Virus record (IMG/VR): IMGVR_UViG_3300010885_044795
Location: 1-52,692 of that record
Strand: one strand, 5' to 3'
DNA: 52,692 bases
Origin: a virus
Shown here: one piece after another, positions 29,301 through 36,850 of the stretch
How the letters are laid out: every line of letters begins with the position of its first letter
Position numbering within the stretch: the stretch's first letter is position 1
Program-made: the position numbers and the translations under genes
The notes under the pieces: generated by a model
The model's input: only the letters and a program-made list of their open reading frames with translations
What the model was told of the DNA's origin: nothing
The model's database searches: none

Positions 29301-29576
29301 TACCACATAGAACTCTGGTAAAGTATCAACAGGATTGCCGTTAACATCTAATAGTGTTTGATTGTATGTTTGTGATACACCAAAACTACCTAAATCAAGT
29401 GCAGGATAAGCACCACTGTTTAATATAGCAGTTTTTGCTGCAAGCACATCACTAGCAGTAATAGGACCAGTGCCATTTGCTACAAGTTGATTGATTTGAT
29501 TTTTAAATTGTAAGTTAGCTGCATCTAACTGTTGTTGTGGTGTTAAACCAGTTGGACTTAATGTATTGTTTGGCAT
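26310..29576 (-). CDS. Large baseplate hub-like protein with disordered N-terminal third
   Basis: 1,088 residues. Residues 1-100 are a small folded-looking region. Residues ~120-380 are low complexity, Ala/Gln/Thr/Ser-rich with coiled-coil segments (AAAKADTNAAQQEQLQQQQQ) and an AMMGRG hexapeptide at 321-326. Residues ~380-1040 are a structured core (LHNYVNYTYRLSLYAIPRET; IIPSSGGDTIPNTTKFIPF; YAFP-type strands; GIYQVISVKSNFTNGKFTQK near the end). The last pattern, a domain ending in VxSxFxNGxFxQxLxxxR, recalls hub proteins of the gp27/gpD class, and the gene directly precedes the spike gene, where a hub ring is expected. I cannot confirm gp27 homology by eye. It also shares the MMGRG peptide with the spike protein. 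The ATG follows the gp53 stop directly. Confidence 0.6.
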   Translation of the reverse strand: MPNNTLSPTGLTPQQQLDAANLQFKNQINQLVANGTGPITASDVLAAKTAILNSGAYPALDLGSFGVSQTYNQTLLDVNGNPVDTLPEFYVVGDANSGIISPIRGGNWNGTPLLNNNGTVVTADNAEQVAAAQQAYESAQILSSKLATENSAADAKRAQDALTAAKARLEALQAQSQNTPAVDTTVTSSPEAQAASSAKNQQTGQEITGVTTQNIDTTAAVAAAKADTNAAQQEQLQQQQQKIESTNDTNSAQSSGGGSDVTTQTQISNAQNFNRDRLADATPVTRGLSGTNNSAAEDNPQNGATTAATDNPVYTDQQKSAMMGRGLPSTNPSGTDATTNGSNSVSITKQGTATNDDTSSANPNKNSASPTSSTSSRPNKLHNYVNYTYRLSLYAIPRETVNAIFASDTTPTNQSILNNSVWICSDSGQGGNTRNDNFPVDLTIDNLELDTIVNSNNSRTRATDVIKLKFDIIEPYTVNFLGRLMKLSATVNPNGNWSTMFFVLKIEFTGYTDNGQPIIPSSGGDTIPNTTKFIPFTMLNMKFNVSGSGGKYSIDAIPVNALALTALDNQIPFHVEVSGITINDIFNGDLSSTTDVVSGSGRTNQEKQVFTTQQNTVNGGNTTVKKGLSQALNANEEQKVAQKTQKKPNTYKFDFDNLIKSASVVDPAGYFKIQGVPGTSGKDANEIKQGKVGSLVADLKSGVFRANPGTRITDFINSVLSVSTYMTSQHNTSGDNSGAPIWTWKITPVVQFNDIDESTNFYARDVTYVVKPYLTYGQDAPNFGQARVEQNRIVKTYKYIYSGNNQDVLDANIDFQMAFFELKNGVPYNYLDRDGQTPGQAQSQTANQAPSTIKKFFMPRYAYTNGLANRQNTGPTTVDLATIGVQELMEKLFDNRGDMISLDITIVGDPDWISQDYPLMHPSLVGSGSYLQNGSINFSNTVYFNFYFATPNTDYNDTTGLFDDKNNYSEFSGIYQVISVKSNFTNGKFTQKLSNFRVRNQDTVQTTAIRTDTAAQTAGGSGNYLTQLTTNPKAEKATTSLVIPNDPRLSIAAGTNTGSTNNQPTYNITDPRVGLVTPKNTWNEDTGT

Positions 29577-29891
29577 TTAGATACCCAACGCATTTTGTAG
29601 TGTAGCTTTCTTTGGCAAGTATATAACAGTATTGGCTGCAAAGTCCCAAAGTGGATCAATAAGTGTATTAGGATTACGCACAGCAAATACCCACCAAAGT
29701 GTAGGGTCTCCATATAAGTCATATGCTAATAGGTCTGGACGATATTCATACTGTGGTGGAATAGTAAACAATATATCATCTACTAATTTTGGCACAGGAC
29801 GATAGTTAAGCAAATCAAGAAATTCATTATTATCAAAACTTGGTGTGCTGAAGTAACTGCTACTTGGAGGATACTGTGGGTTAGTTGCCAT
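29577..29891 (-). CDS. gp53: Baseplate wedge protein gp53
   Basis: 104 residues from the ATG at 29891. The gp53 family core is clear: YFSTPSFDNNEFLDLLNYRP, then DDILFTIPPQYEYRPDLLAY, DLYGDPTLWWVFAVRNPN and ID-P-WDF. gp53 (LysM-like fold) clamps adjacent wedges around gp6 and gp25. An in-frame ATG lies three codons upstream, at 29900. The 29891 start is preferred because its ATG shares one base with the stop of the preceding gene (TAATG) and a GGAGG site lies nine bases upstream. The next gene begins immediately after its stop. Confidence 0.9.
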   Translation of the reverse strand: MATNPQYPPSSSYFSTPSFDNNEFLDLLNYRPVPKLVDDILFTIPPQYEYRPDLLAYDLYGDPTLWWVFAVRNPNTLIDPLWDFAANTVIYLPKKATLQNALGI

Positions 29892-30937
29892 TAAATCCAT
29901 CCTCCACTGCGGTTACCTTGACCACTTGTTTTGAGACTTCCCTTACTATAGTTTTCTAAACCAAACTCATTGCTTACTTTATTGCGGCTATATGTAGGTG
30001 TTAAGTTAAGATTTACAGTAAGAGTTGTAGGAACTTTTTGGCGTGAACCCATTATGTTACAACTTATATAGTCAACATCATTTGGCAATGTATAATCAAA
30101 ACTTGTAACCACAACAGGTATATGATCAAACGTATAAGGACCATAACCATCAAGGAATAACACAGGCGGTGGAGTGCCAGCTAATTGGTCTTGACCATAA
30201 AACATCTTTGTAGCAGTGCGGAAAAAATGCATCATAGCAATAATATACTCTGCTTCTGCACGATAATTTGCTGTAAATAATCCTTGTATATTGATAGTTT
30301 CAATAGCACTATGCTGATATGCTGGTGTAGGATAATTGGTATGCACTAACTGCAACATCTCGTAACTTGCTTTGTGATTAACCTGAATAGTAGGTGTATA
30401 GGGAAATAGCACACCTCCTGTATTTTTAAGTGGTTTGAATATATCACTTTGACCTATGAATCTACCTGTTTGATCATAGATAATAACACGATCTTCTTTG
30501 CCATCATCTGGGTTTACACGTGGATTTTGTGCTGGCAGCAGTTGCGCAGGTGTAGCACCTTGCTGAACACCAGTGCCACTTAACCGACCATTAGTAGGGT
30601 CAGTTGATGGTCCACCAGTTAATCCATATACCAATCCAGTAAGTGCTGCATTAATAGCAACATCTTTTAAACTAGTTTTAAGTGTTTGTGTTCCAAACAA
30701 ACCAGGACTGTTTACACCATAATTGTAGAAGTTCTGCGTAGGTAATCTATAACCCTGTGTTCCAACAGTAATCGCACCAACGGCGGCACCATAACCAAGA
30801 TAGCCTGCGATATCAGGTTGTTTGCCATATCCAGTAGGTTGTAATTCACCAGGATTATAGAAAGTAGCTGGGTTTTGGTTAAAGCCAGGCGTTCGACTAT
30901 AATAGTTTTGTGGTGCGAAATTAAATAATGATGCCAT
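29891..30937 (-). CDS. Baseplate tail-tube cap/initiator-like protein (gp48/gp54-like)
   Basis: 348 residues, close to T4 gp48 (364) and gp54 (320). The first ~150 residues are Gly/Pro/Asn-rich with an alanine/glycine stretch (AGYLGYGAAVGAITVG). The second half is folded: FPYTPTIQVNHKASYEMLQL, then TNYPTPAYQHSAIETINIQG, FTANYRAEAEYIIAMMHFFR and GTPPPVLFLDGYGPYTFDHI. This resembles a tube-initiator domain seen in several myophages. It is the first gene of the leftward tail operon, next to gp53, as expected for a central baseplate component. I assign the gp48/gp54 class from size, position and this domain; which of the two is uncertain. Confidence 0.6.
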   Translation of the reverse strand: MASLFNFAPQNYYSRTPGFNQNPATFYNPGELQPTGYGKQPDIAGYLGYGAAVGAITVGTQGYRLPTQNFYNYGVNSPGLFGTQTLKTSLKDVAINAALTGLVYGLTGGPSTDPTNGRLSGTGVQQGATPAQLLPAQNPRVNPDDGKEDRVIIYDQTGRFIGQSDIFKPLKNTGGVLFPYTPTIQVNHKASYEMLQLVHTNYPTPAYQHSAIETINIQGLFTANYRAEAEYIIAMMHFFRTATKMFYGQDQLAGTPPPVLFLDGYGPYTFDHIPVVVTSFDYTLPNDVDYISCNIMGSRQKVPTTLTVNLNLTPTYSRNKVSNEFGLENYSKGSLKTSGQGNRSGGWI

Positions 30938-30959
30938 ATGAAAAAATTCTCAACAAAAA

Positions 30960-30967
30960 TATTTATT
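30960..30967 (-). promoter_or_regulatory. T4-type late promoter candidate for the tail operon
   Basis: AATAAATA on the minus strand in the 60-base divergent gap, 22 bases before the first gene of the leftward tail operon. A sigma70-type -10 box for the rightward genes lies 18 bases away on the other strand, so the gap may serve two programmes. Confidence 0.55.
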
Positions 30968-30984
30968 TTATTAAAATAACCATA

Positions 30985-30990
30985 TATAAT
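30985..30990 (+). promoter_or_regulatory. -10 box of a leaderless promoter (sigma-factor gene)
   Basis: A perfect TATAAT ends seven bases before the ATG at 30998. Transcription starting at the usual +7 distance would begin on the start codon. No Shine-Dalgarno is present and no good -35 box is seen. It belongs to the set at 31866, 32895, 33717 and 38370. Confidence 0.6.
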
Positions 30991-30997
30991 AGTAACC

Positions 30998-31840
30998 ATG
31001 ACAATAACAAAAACACCCGTAAAAAGAACACCATACCTTACAAATAAAGAACTACTTAAAGAGATTGCTCGCAGTAAAAATTTATATTGCGAGTTTTTAA
31101 CACCCGAAGATTGTGTTTATGATCTTATTCTTCCAAGCATTACTAAAATAAATCAAAAAACAGTTGCAGAAGCCAAACGTGCACGTGCCGATAGGTTAGC
31201 AAAGCAAGCATGGGAAGCATCAAATGTTGATGGTAAGAAAACTAAACTAGACCAACACACAGTTGATTGGCAATCAATTCCAAAAACAGAAGTAATTTTT
31301 AGAATTGTAACATGGGATCATATTCCGCTTGCGCCTGGTCGCAAGAAAAGTCTTAAGACAACTGCTGACCATCATGTAAAAGTAAATTTTCCACCATTTC
31401 AACATTATAGATACAACGAAGCAGGTGAACTTATCTGCTGTGGCAAATCACACTGGGAAGGCGGACTTGAAAATGGTTGCTTTAACCGTGATCATGGCAA
31501 GATTACTAACAACCTTGCTCGTATGTTTATTAAGCTATGCGAACGTTATGGTTCAAAAGGTAACTGGCGTGGCTATACATACAATGACGAGATGCGTTCT
31601 CAAGCATTGCTACAACTATCACAGGTAGGATTACAATTTGATGAAAGTAAAAGTAATAACCCTTTTGCTTATTATACTGCTACTATCACCAATAGTTTTA
31701 CTAGAGTTCTTAACGTTGAAAAGAGGAACCAAAACCTTCGTGACGATATCCTTGAAGCCAATGGACTCAACCCAAGTTATACCCGCCAAACAGACAATGC
31801 CATAAGAGGTGGTGGTGGTGATTTTGGTTTTAATGAATAA
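30998..31840 (+). CDS. gp55: Late-transcription sigma factor, gp55-like
   Basis: 280 residues, longer than T4 gp55 (185). The sigma-like core lies at about residues 190-260: NWRGYTYNDEMRSQALLQL, then LQFDESKSNNPFAYYTATIT, NSFTRVLNVEKRNQNLRDDI and PSYTRQ. This matches gp55-type factors of marine T4-like phages (YxNDEM, KSNNPFAY, EKRNQNLRDD). The factor directs host RNA polymerase to TATAAATA-type late promoters with the sliding clamp and gp33. The N-terminal 110 residues are Lys/Arg-rich. A Cys/His-containing stretch (ICCGKSHWEGGLENGCFNRD) could bind a metal. The protein ends FGFNE after a Gly run, perhaps a clamp-binding tail (inference). The gene appears leaderless. Confidence 0.8.
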   Translation: MTITKTPVKRTPYLTNKELLKEIARSKNLYCEFLTPEDCVYDLILPSITKINQKTVAEAKRARADRLAKQAWEASNVDGKKTKLDQHTVDWQSIPKTEVIFRIVTWDHIPLAPGRKKSLKTTADHHVKVNFPPFQHYRYNEAGELICCGKSHWEGGLENGCFNRDHGKITNNLARMFIKLCERYGSKGNWRGYTYNDEMRSQALLQLSQVGLQFDESKSNNPFAYYTATITNSFTRVLNVEKRNQNLRDDILEANGLNPSYTRQTDNAIRGGGGDFGFNE

Positions 31841-31842
31841 TA

Positions 31843-31871
31843 TTGACAAATAATTTCGTATCTGTTAAGTT
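31843..31871 (+). promoter_or_regulatory. Sigma70-type leaderless promoter for gp47
   Basis: TTGACA (31843-31848), 17-base spacer, TAAGTT (31866-31871), then six bases to the ATG at 31878. The -35 is perfect; the -10 is weak. No Shine-Dalgarno lies between. Confidence 0.6.
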
Positions 31872-31877
31872 AGTAAC

Positions 31878-32891
31878 ATGTCAAACCTGTTCAAAAAAGC
31901 TGCGGTTTTTACCGACCTTCACCTTGGTTATAAGCAAAATAGCCAGTTATTTTTAAACGATTGTGATCGATATATGGATTGGTTCTTGAATCTTGTCAAG
32001 ACCGAAGAGTGTGACACCCTGTTATTTCTCGGAGATTTCCATGATACACGCAATAGTCTTAATATTAACACGATGGACTATAGTCTACGCATTCTGGATC
32101 GCCTTAATAATCTTGGGCTTCGTATTCTATTCATACCTGGCAACCATGACCTTTATCACAAAGACCGCAGAACAGTAACCTCTATCCGTTATATTGAAAA
32201 GTTTAAAAATATTGAATTGGTTATGGACCAACATACCGAAGGCGATGTTACTTTTGTGCCATGGTTAATTGGCGAAGAACACAAGAATATGCGCAAGATC
32301 AAATCACGTTATGTGATGGGTCACTTTGAATTACCGCAATTTATGATGAACGCCATGGTAGAAATGCCTGACCATGGTGGACTTAAAGGCGAGGAGTTTG
32401 ACAATGTTGGAACGGTTTTTACAGGACATTTTCATAAACGGCAGCGTCGTGGCAACATTCATTATATTGGCAATGCCTTTCCTCATAATTATGCTGATGC
32501 TTGGGACGATGCTCGTGGTGCAATGATTCTCACTTGGGGAGCGGAACCAGTATATCATGATTGGACTGATGCTCCACGCTATCGTGTGTTGACGCTTTCA
32601 CAACTTATCGACGAAGCCGATGTGCACTTGAACAATAATACATATGCACGAGTAAACATAGATATTAACATTTCGTATGAAGAAGCAACCTTTATTAAAG
32701 AAGAAATGGTTAAAACATTTGGTGTTCGTGAATTAAGTCTTATTCAACAGCGTGGTGAAGTGTTACGTGAAGATACGCTTGGTGATGTTAAGTTTGAAAG
32801 TGTAGATCAAATTGTGTTAAATCAGATACAAAATCTAGACACACAACACTATGATACCAAGTTGTTGATGGAAATTTATAACAATTTGTAA
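31878..32891 (+). CDS. gp47: Recombination exonuclease subunit gp47 (Mre11/SbcD-like)
   Basis: 337 residues, as in T4 gp47 (339). Calcineurin-type phosphoesterase motifs are all visible: TDLHLGYKQN (D13, H15), LLFLGDFHDTRNS, LFIPGNHDLYHKD, then GHFELPQF and FTGHFHKRQRR. With gp46 it forms the Mre11/Rad50-like complex that resects double-strand ends for recombination-dependent replication and degrades host DNA. gp46 follows after one intervening gene. Translation is probably leaderless: the ATG is six bases from a -10 box and no ribosome site is present. Confidence 0.95.
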   Translation: MSNLFKKAAVFTDLHLGYKQNSQLFLNDCDRYMDWFLNLVKTEECDTLLFLGDFHDTRNSLNINTMDYSLRILDRLNNLGLRILFIPGNHDLYHKDRRTVTSIRYIEKFKNIELVMDQHTEGDVTFVPWLIGEEHKNMRKIKSRYVMGHFELPQFMMNAMVEMPDHGGLKGEEFDNVGTVFTGHFHKRQRRGNIHYIGNAFPHNYADAWDDARGAMILTWGAEPVYHDWTDAPRYRVLTLSQLIDEADVHLNNNTYARVNIDINISYEEATFIKEEMVKTFGVRELSLIQQRGEVLREDTLGDVKFESVDQIVLNQIQNLDTQHYDTKLLMEIYNNL

Positions 32892-32894
32892 GTC

Positions 32895-32900
32895 TATAAG
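32895..32900 (+). promoter_or_regulatory. -10 box of a possible leaderless promoter
   Basis: TATAAG ends seven bases before the ATG at 32908, in the 16-base gap after gp47. No convincing -35 is seen. It is listed because the spacing repeats that of the neighbouring genes. Confidence 0.4.
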
Positions 32901-32907
32901 TATCAAC

Positions 32908-33708
32908 ATGCTAGATGATTTGCGTTTAAATTTACCAGAATGTAATGCAATTAATTTGCAAACACTTGGTATAGATTGGCAAAATTTTAATTTAGCTTGT
33001 GTAAAATATTATAATAAGTGGTCGCATCTGTCAACGAATGTTAATATCAAGACATTTGTTCCTACACAATCGCCAGCAGAACAGGTAAAAAACTTTTATA
33101 CTGGTTATACATTTTATGAAGATAGCAGTGATATATTTTCAAGAGTAAACGAAATCTTTGCTCAAACACCACTGACTGATGAAATGATGCCGCCAGAACA
33201 ATCTTATAACTGGTATAACAGTGATATTATTGATGAATTTGCAATCATTAAAACTGTTATTTCTCGAATAGAAACCTACATAAACGTGGAATTTGGTCAT
33301 GTAAAACTGCGTTATGTAGGTCCACGTGATGTAGAAACCATACACACAGACTATGGTTCTTATCGTTATCACTTACCTATAGTAACAAATGATAGCGTAT
33401 TTTTTGTAAGTGGCAATAAGTTATTTCATATGCTTAATAGTGATAAACTTTATATTTTAGATACTAACACACCACACACTATTGTAAATGCAGCTGGTGT
33501 TCAAGGTAGATTGCATCTTATTGCTACAAATAAAACTACAGAATATAAATTTACTAATGCAGATTTACGAAAAACTGCAGTAAATTATGCAAATCATGCG
33601 CAACAAGCACTTGAAAAACTATCGCCCGCAGACCTTGAACTTAACAGTGAAGTATATAAAAAAACAAAAATTCAACTTTTAAAATTAAAAAAATTGAATA
33701 ATCAGTAA
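32908..33708 (+). CDS. Aspartyl/asparaginyl hydroxylase-like 2OG-Fe(II) oxygenase
   Basis: 266 residues. The C-terminal half carries an iron-binding facial triad: H146-T-D148 in IHTDYGSYRYHLPI, then a distal histidine in NTPHTIVNAAG (H190) and an arginine in GRLHLIATN (R201) suited to bind 2-oxoglutarate. The HxDYGxxRYHLPI ... HxxxN arrangement is that of the aspartyl/asparaginyl beta-hydroxylase family. The N-terminal ~110 residues are unassigned. Similar oxygenases are frequent in marine T4-like phages, mostly with unknown substrates. It sits between the two subunits of the recombination nuclease, which suggests a DNA- or protein-modifying role but does not prove one. Confidence 0.75.
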   Translation: MLDDLRLNLPECNAINLQTLGIDWQNFNLACVKYYNKWSHLSTNVNIKTFVPTQSPAEQVKNFYTGYTFYEDSSDIFSRVNEIFAQTPLTDEMMPPEQSYNWYNSDIIDEFAIIKTVISRIETYINVEFGHVKLRYVGPRDVETIHTDYGSYRYHLPIVTNDSVFFVSGNKLFHMLNSDKLYILDTNTPHTIVNAAGVQGRLHLIATNKTTEYKFTNADLRKTAVNYANHAQQALEKLSPADLELNSEVYKKTKIQLLKLKKLNNQ

Positions 33709-33722
33709 TTTTGTAGTATAGT
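33694..33722 (+). promoter_or_regulatory. Sigma70-type leaderless promoter for gp46
   Basis: TTGAAT (33694-33699), 17-base spacer, TATAGT (33717-33722), then six bases to the ATG at 33729. The -35 lies within the end of the preceding gene. No Shine-Dalgarno is present. Confidence 0.6.
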
Positions 33723-33728
33723 AGTATC

Positions 33729-35840
33729 ATGTTGAAACTTAAAAGTCTTACCGCTAAAAACTTTATGAGCGTGGGTAATGCAACCCAGGCTGTACACTTT
33801 GACCGTAGTGACCTAACTCTTGTACTCGGAGAGAACTTGGATTTAGGAGGTGATGATACTGGAGCACGTAATGGAACAGGTAAGACAACCATTATAAATG
33901 CTTTGAGTTATGGTCTCTATGGTCAAGCCCTTACTAACATCAAAAAAGATAATCTTATCAACAAAACCAATGCCAAAAACATGGTTGTTACGGTTGATTT
34001 TGAAGTTGGTGGGCGAGATTATCGTATTGAACGTGGTCGTAAACCTACGTTTACCAAGTTGTATATTGATGGCAATGAACAAACTGATTATGTAGATGAT
34101 AGTCAAGGCGACAGTCGTGAAACACAGAACGATATTGAACGATTACTTGGTATGACACATGATATGTTCAAGCATGTTGTGGCTCTTAACACCTATACTG
34201 AACCATTCTTGGCTATGAGAGCCAATGACCAACGTCAAATCATTGAACAACTACTTGGTGTTACTATCTTAAGTGAAAAAGCTGAACAGCTTAAAAGTCA
34301 GATTAAAAATACAAAAGATAACATACAGGAAGAAAAAATACGTATTAAAGCGCAGCAAGATGCTAACTTGCGTATTGCTGAACAAATTGAAAATCTTAAG
34401 AAACGTCAGAAGCTGTGGCAGTCAAAGCATGATGAAGATTGTAACAAAATTGAACGCAATCTTATATCGTTAAGTGAAATCAATATTGATGCAGAAATTG
34501 CTAATCATCGGTTACAAGAACGTTATATTGCATTTAAGAAACTTGAAGATCAGTTAAAAGGCATTGTAACTCGTCAGAAACTGTGGGAAAAGAAACAACT
34601 TGATGATTGTGACGCAATAAAATTACAAATCGGTGAACTTTCTACTATTGACATTGATAGTGAAATTGCTATTCATCGTGATATTGCTGAATATGATGCT
34701 AAAGTAAAACGACGTGATGAAGCAAAACGTTGGATTGCAAGTATTGATGCTGCCAATGCTAAAGAAGAAAAAACACAAGCCAAGTTAAAAAAAGAGATCG
34801 AAGACCTAAAAAATCACAAATGTTATGCTTGTGGTAGCGAACTACATGATGATAATCAAGCAGATATTTTACAAGCAAAAGAAACAGCATTGCGTGAAAG
34901 CGCAATGCAAATCATTGCTAATGAAGGTCAGCGCATGGACCATCATGATACTCTTGCAGAGATCGGTGAATTAATCGCACCACCAAAACCATATTACAAA
35001 ACACTTGAAGCAGCATTAAACCATCGCAATACTCTTGAAAATATGAATACTAGTCTTGAGAGTCGTATGCTTGAAACTAGTCCGTTTGCTGAACAGATTA
35101 TGGAACTTGCTACAGAATTAGGCAATAAAGAGTATATTGATGAGAGCCAAATTGGTAAATTTCACTATGATACTATAGAAGATGCTCTTAATCATCGTAA
35201 CACGCTAGAGCAATTAGCAAGCGCACTGCTTGACAAACAGGGTGAAAGCGATCCATATGCTGACCAGATCAGTGATATGGAAACAAATGCTGTTATTGAA
35301 ATTACATGGGATACAATTAATAACCTTACACAAATACAAGAGCATCAAGAGTTTCTGCTTAAAATGCTTGTAAGCAAAGATAGTTTTGTGCGTAAACGCA
35401 TTATTGATCAAAACCTTGCTTATCTTAATAGTCGCCTTGGAAGCTACTTAAGTGCTATTGGATTGCCGCATGAAGTTAGGTTTATCAATGACTTAAGTGT
35501 AGAAATCACTGAACTTGGTCGTGATCTTGACTTTGATAATCTATCTCGTGGTGAACGCAATCGTCTTATTCTTTCGCTTTCATGGGCTTTTCGTGATGTG
35601 TGGGAAAACCTATACCAACATATCAATTTGTTGTTTATCGACGAATTGATTGATAGTGGTATGGATGCCAGTGGCGTTGAAAATAGTTTGGCTATTCTTA
35701 AGCGCATGAACCGTGAACGTGGCAAAAGTATCTTCCTTGTATCACATCGTGAGGAATTAAGTGGTCGTGTTAACAATATCCTGACAGTTACCAAAGAAAA
35801 TGGTTTCACCAGTTATGGCAATGATTTAACCACAGCTTAA
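33729..35840 (+). CDS. gp46: Recombination ATPase subunit gp46 (Rad50/SbcC-like)
   Basis: 703 residues (T4 gp46: 560). Walker A is GARNGTGKTT (residues 45-54). A zinc hook KCYACGS with C365 and C368 lies in the middle of a long coiled coil. The ABC signature LSRGERNRLILSLSWAFRD and Walker B LLFIDELIDSG lie near residues 600-640. Partner of gp47 in DNA end resection. The coiled coil contains internal duplications: RQKLW..K..DDC...I at about 226-261 and again at 282-317, and Y.T.E.ALNHRNTLE in two copies after the hook. These account for most of the extra length. The gene probably has a leaderless mRNA. Confidence 0.95.
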   Translation: MLKLKSLTAKNFMSVGNATQAVHFDRSDLTLVLGENLDLGGDDTGARNGTGKTTIINALSYGLYGQALTNIKKDNLINKTNAKNMVVTVDFEVGGRDYRIERGRKPTFTKLYIDGNEQTDYVDDSQGDSRETQNDIERLLGMTHDMFKHVVALNTYTEPFLAMRANDQRQIIEQLLGVTILSEKAEQLKSQIKNTKDNIQEEKIRIKAQQDANLRIAEQIENLKKRQKLWQSKHDEDCNKIERNLISLSEINIDAEIANHRLQERYIAFKKLEDQLKGIVTRQKLWEKKQLDDCDAIKLQIGELSTIDIDSEIAIHRDIAEYDAKVKRRDEAKRWIASIDAANAKEEKTQAKLKKEIEDLKNHKCYACGSELHDDNQADILQAKETALRESAMQIIANEGQRMDHHDTLAEIGELIAPPKPYYKTLEAALNHRNTLENMNTSLESRMLETSPFAEQIMELATELGNKEYIDESQIGKFHYDTIEDALNHRNTLEQLASALLDKQGESDPYADQISDMETNAVIEITWDTINNLTQIQEHQEFLLKMLVSKDSFVRKRIIDQNLAYLNSRLGSYLSAIGLPHEVRFINDLSVEITELGRDLDFDNLSRGERNRLILSLSWAFRDVWENLYQHINLLFIDELIDSGMDASGVENSLAILKRMNRERGKSIFLVSHREELSGRVNNILTVTKENGFTSYGNDLTTA

Positions 35841-35860
35841 GTGTGGAGATTAAATAATTC

Positions 35861-36850
35861 ATGTCTTTTTGCAAATTTATAGTTGAATCTAATAAACCAA
35901 TTAGTGCTGAACTTGTAAACAAGAACAAATCTGTAACTATCGCAAATATAACTCAAGAGTTTGAATTATTAGATGGTTGGCAAATTATCTTAATCAACGT
36001 AAAAGATTTTATTCCGTTTACTATACATGATATCTGTATTGATGGTAAAAGCATAGAAGAATTGCTTTTAACAAGTTGGGTACAAACTTATAAAAATGTG
36101 CCGCTTCAACCTTTCAATAAGTTTTTGTATAAAATGAGTGGAACATGGAAAATTGTTCTGCACAGTGATTTAAGTGTTTTGCAAGAACGCTGCTATAACT
36201 CAATTACTTCAAGTGACTATGGCACAAACTTATTTGCAAATTATGATATATTTGTTGATCTTGGGCATGATTTACAAAATCCTGCAAAATTTAATAGTGA
36301 TATCAATAATTTTTTTAGTAGACCACAAGGTATACATTTTTATAAAAAAACCCCTAAACTAGAAATTCCATTCTTGCATTTGGATATAGCTGTTCCCACA
36401 GAAGAACTTTTATATGAGATACAAAAATTAGATATGCATAATTTGCATAAAGTTGAAAGTTGGAGTTATCTTAAAGTTTATAGAAATGAATGTCCAGAAT
36501 TTATTGTGCAATGGTTAAGCAGCATTGGTATACATCAATTTTCACAAATCACAGTATTTTGTCTTGAACCATATGGACATCTAGATTTGCATCGTGATGA
36601 TTCGGTTGGTGCAGATGAATTGAATAGAATTCATATTAATCTTGGTAAAGATGAACATAATCAATTTAAATTTTCTTGTGCTGGTTTAGTTCCAAAAGGT
36701 GCAAATTTTACTAAAGTATATAAATTTGCGCACACAGTTTATAACGAAAGTGCAGAACCAAGATATAGTTTTAATATCGTGCTTGATAAAAACAGTGAGA
36801 CTAATGCTTGGATAAGAAGCAAATCAATACAACAGGCACTATTAATTTAA
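35861..36850 (+). CDS. Putative 2OG-Fe(II) oxygenase with unknown N-terminal domain
   Basis: 329 residues. The first ~220 show no motif I recognise. The C-terminal ~90 carry EPYGHLDLHRDD (H244-R-D246), RIHINLGKD, then YKFAHTVYNESAEPRYSFNI (H291, R301). The HxD...H...R order and the HTVxNxSxExR context fit the aspartyl hydroxylase-type 2OG-Fe(II) fold. It follows gp46 by 20 bases, with GGAG 13 bases before the ATG, and is followed with no gap by a radical SAM gene. The pairing suggests a joint modification pathway (inference). Confidence 0.6.
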   Translation: MSFCKFIVESNKPISAELVNKNKSVTIANITQEFELLDGWQIILINVKDFIPFTIHDICIDGKSIEELLLTSWVQTYKNVPLQPFNKFLYKMSGTWKIVLHSDLSVLQERCYNSITSSDYGTNLFANYDIFVDLGHDLQNPAKFNSDINNFFSRPQGIHFYKKTPKLEIPFLHLDIAVPTEELLYEIQKLDMHNLHKVESWSYLKVYRNECPEFIVQWLSSIGIHQFSQITVFCLEPYGHLDLHRDDSVGADELNRIHINLGKDEHNQFKFSCAGLVPKGANFTKVYKFAHTVYNESAEPRYSFNIVLDKNSETNAWIRSKSIQQALLI

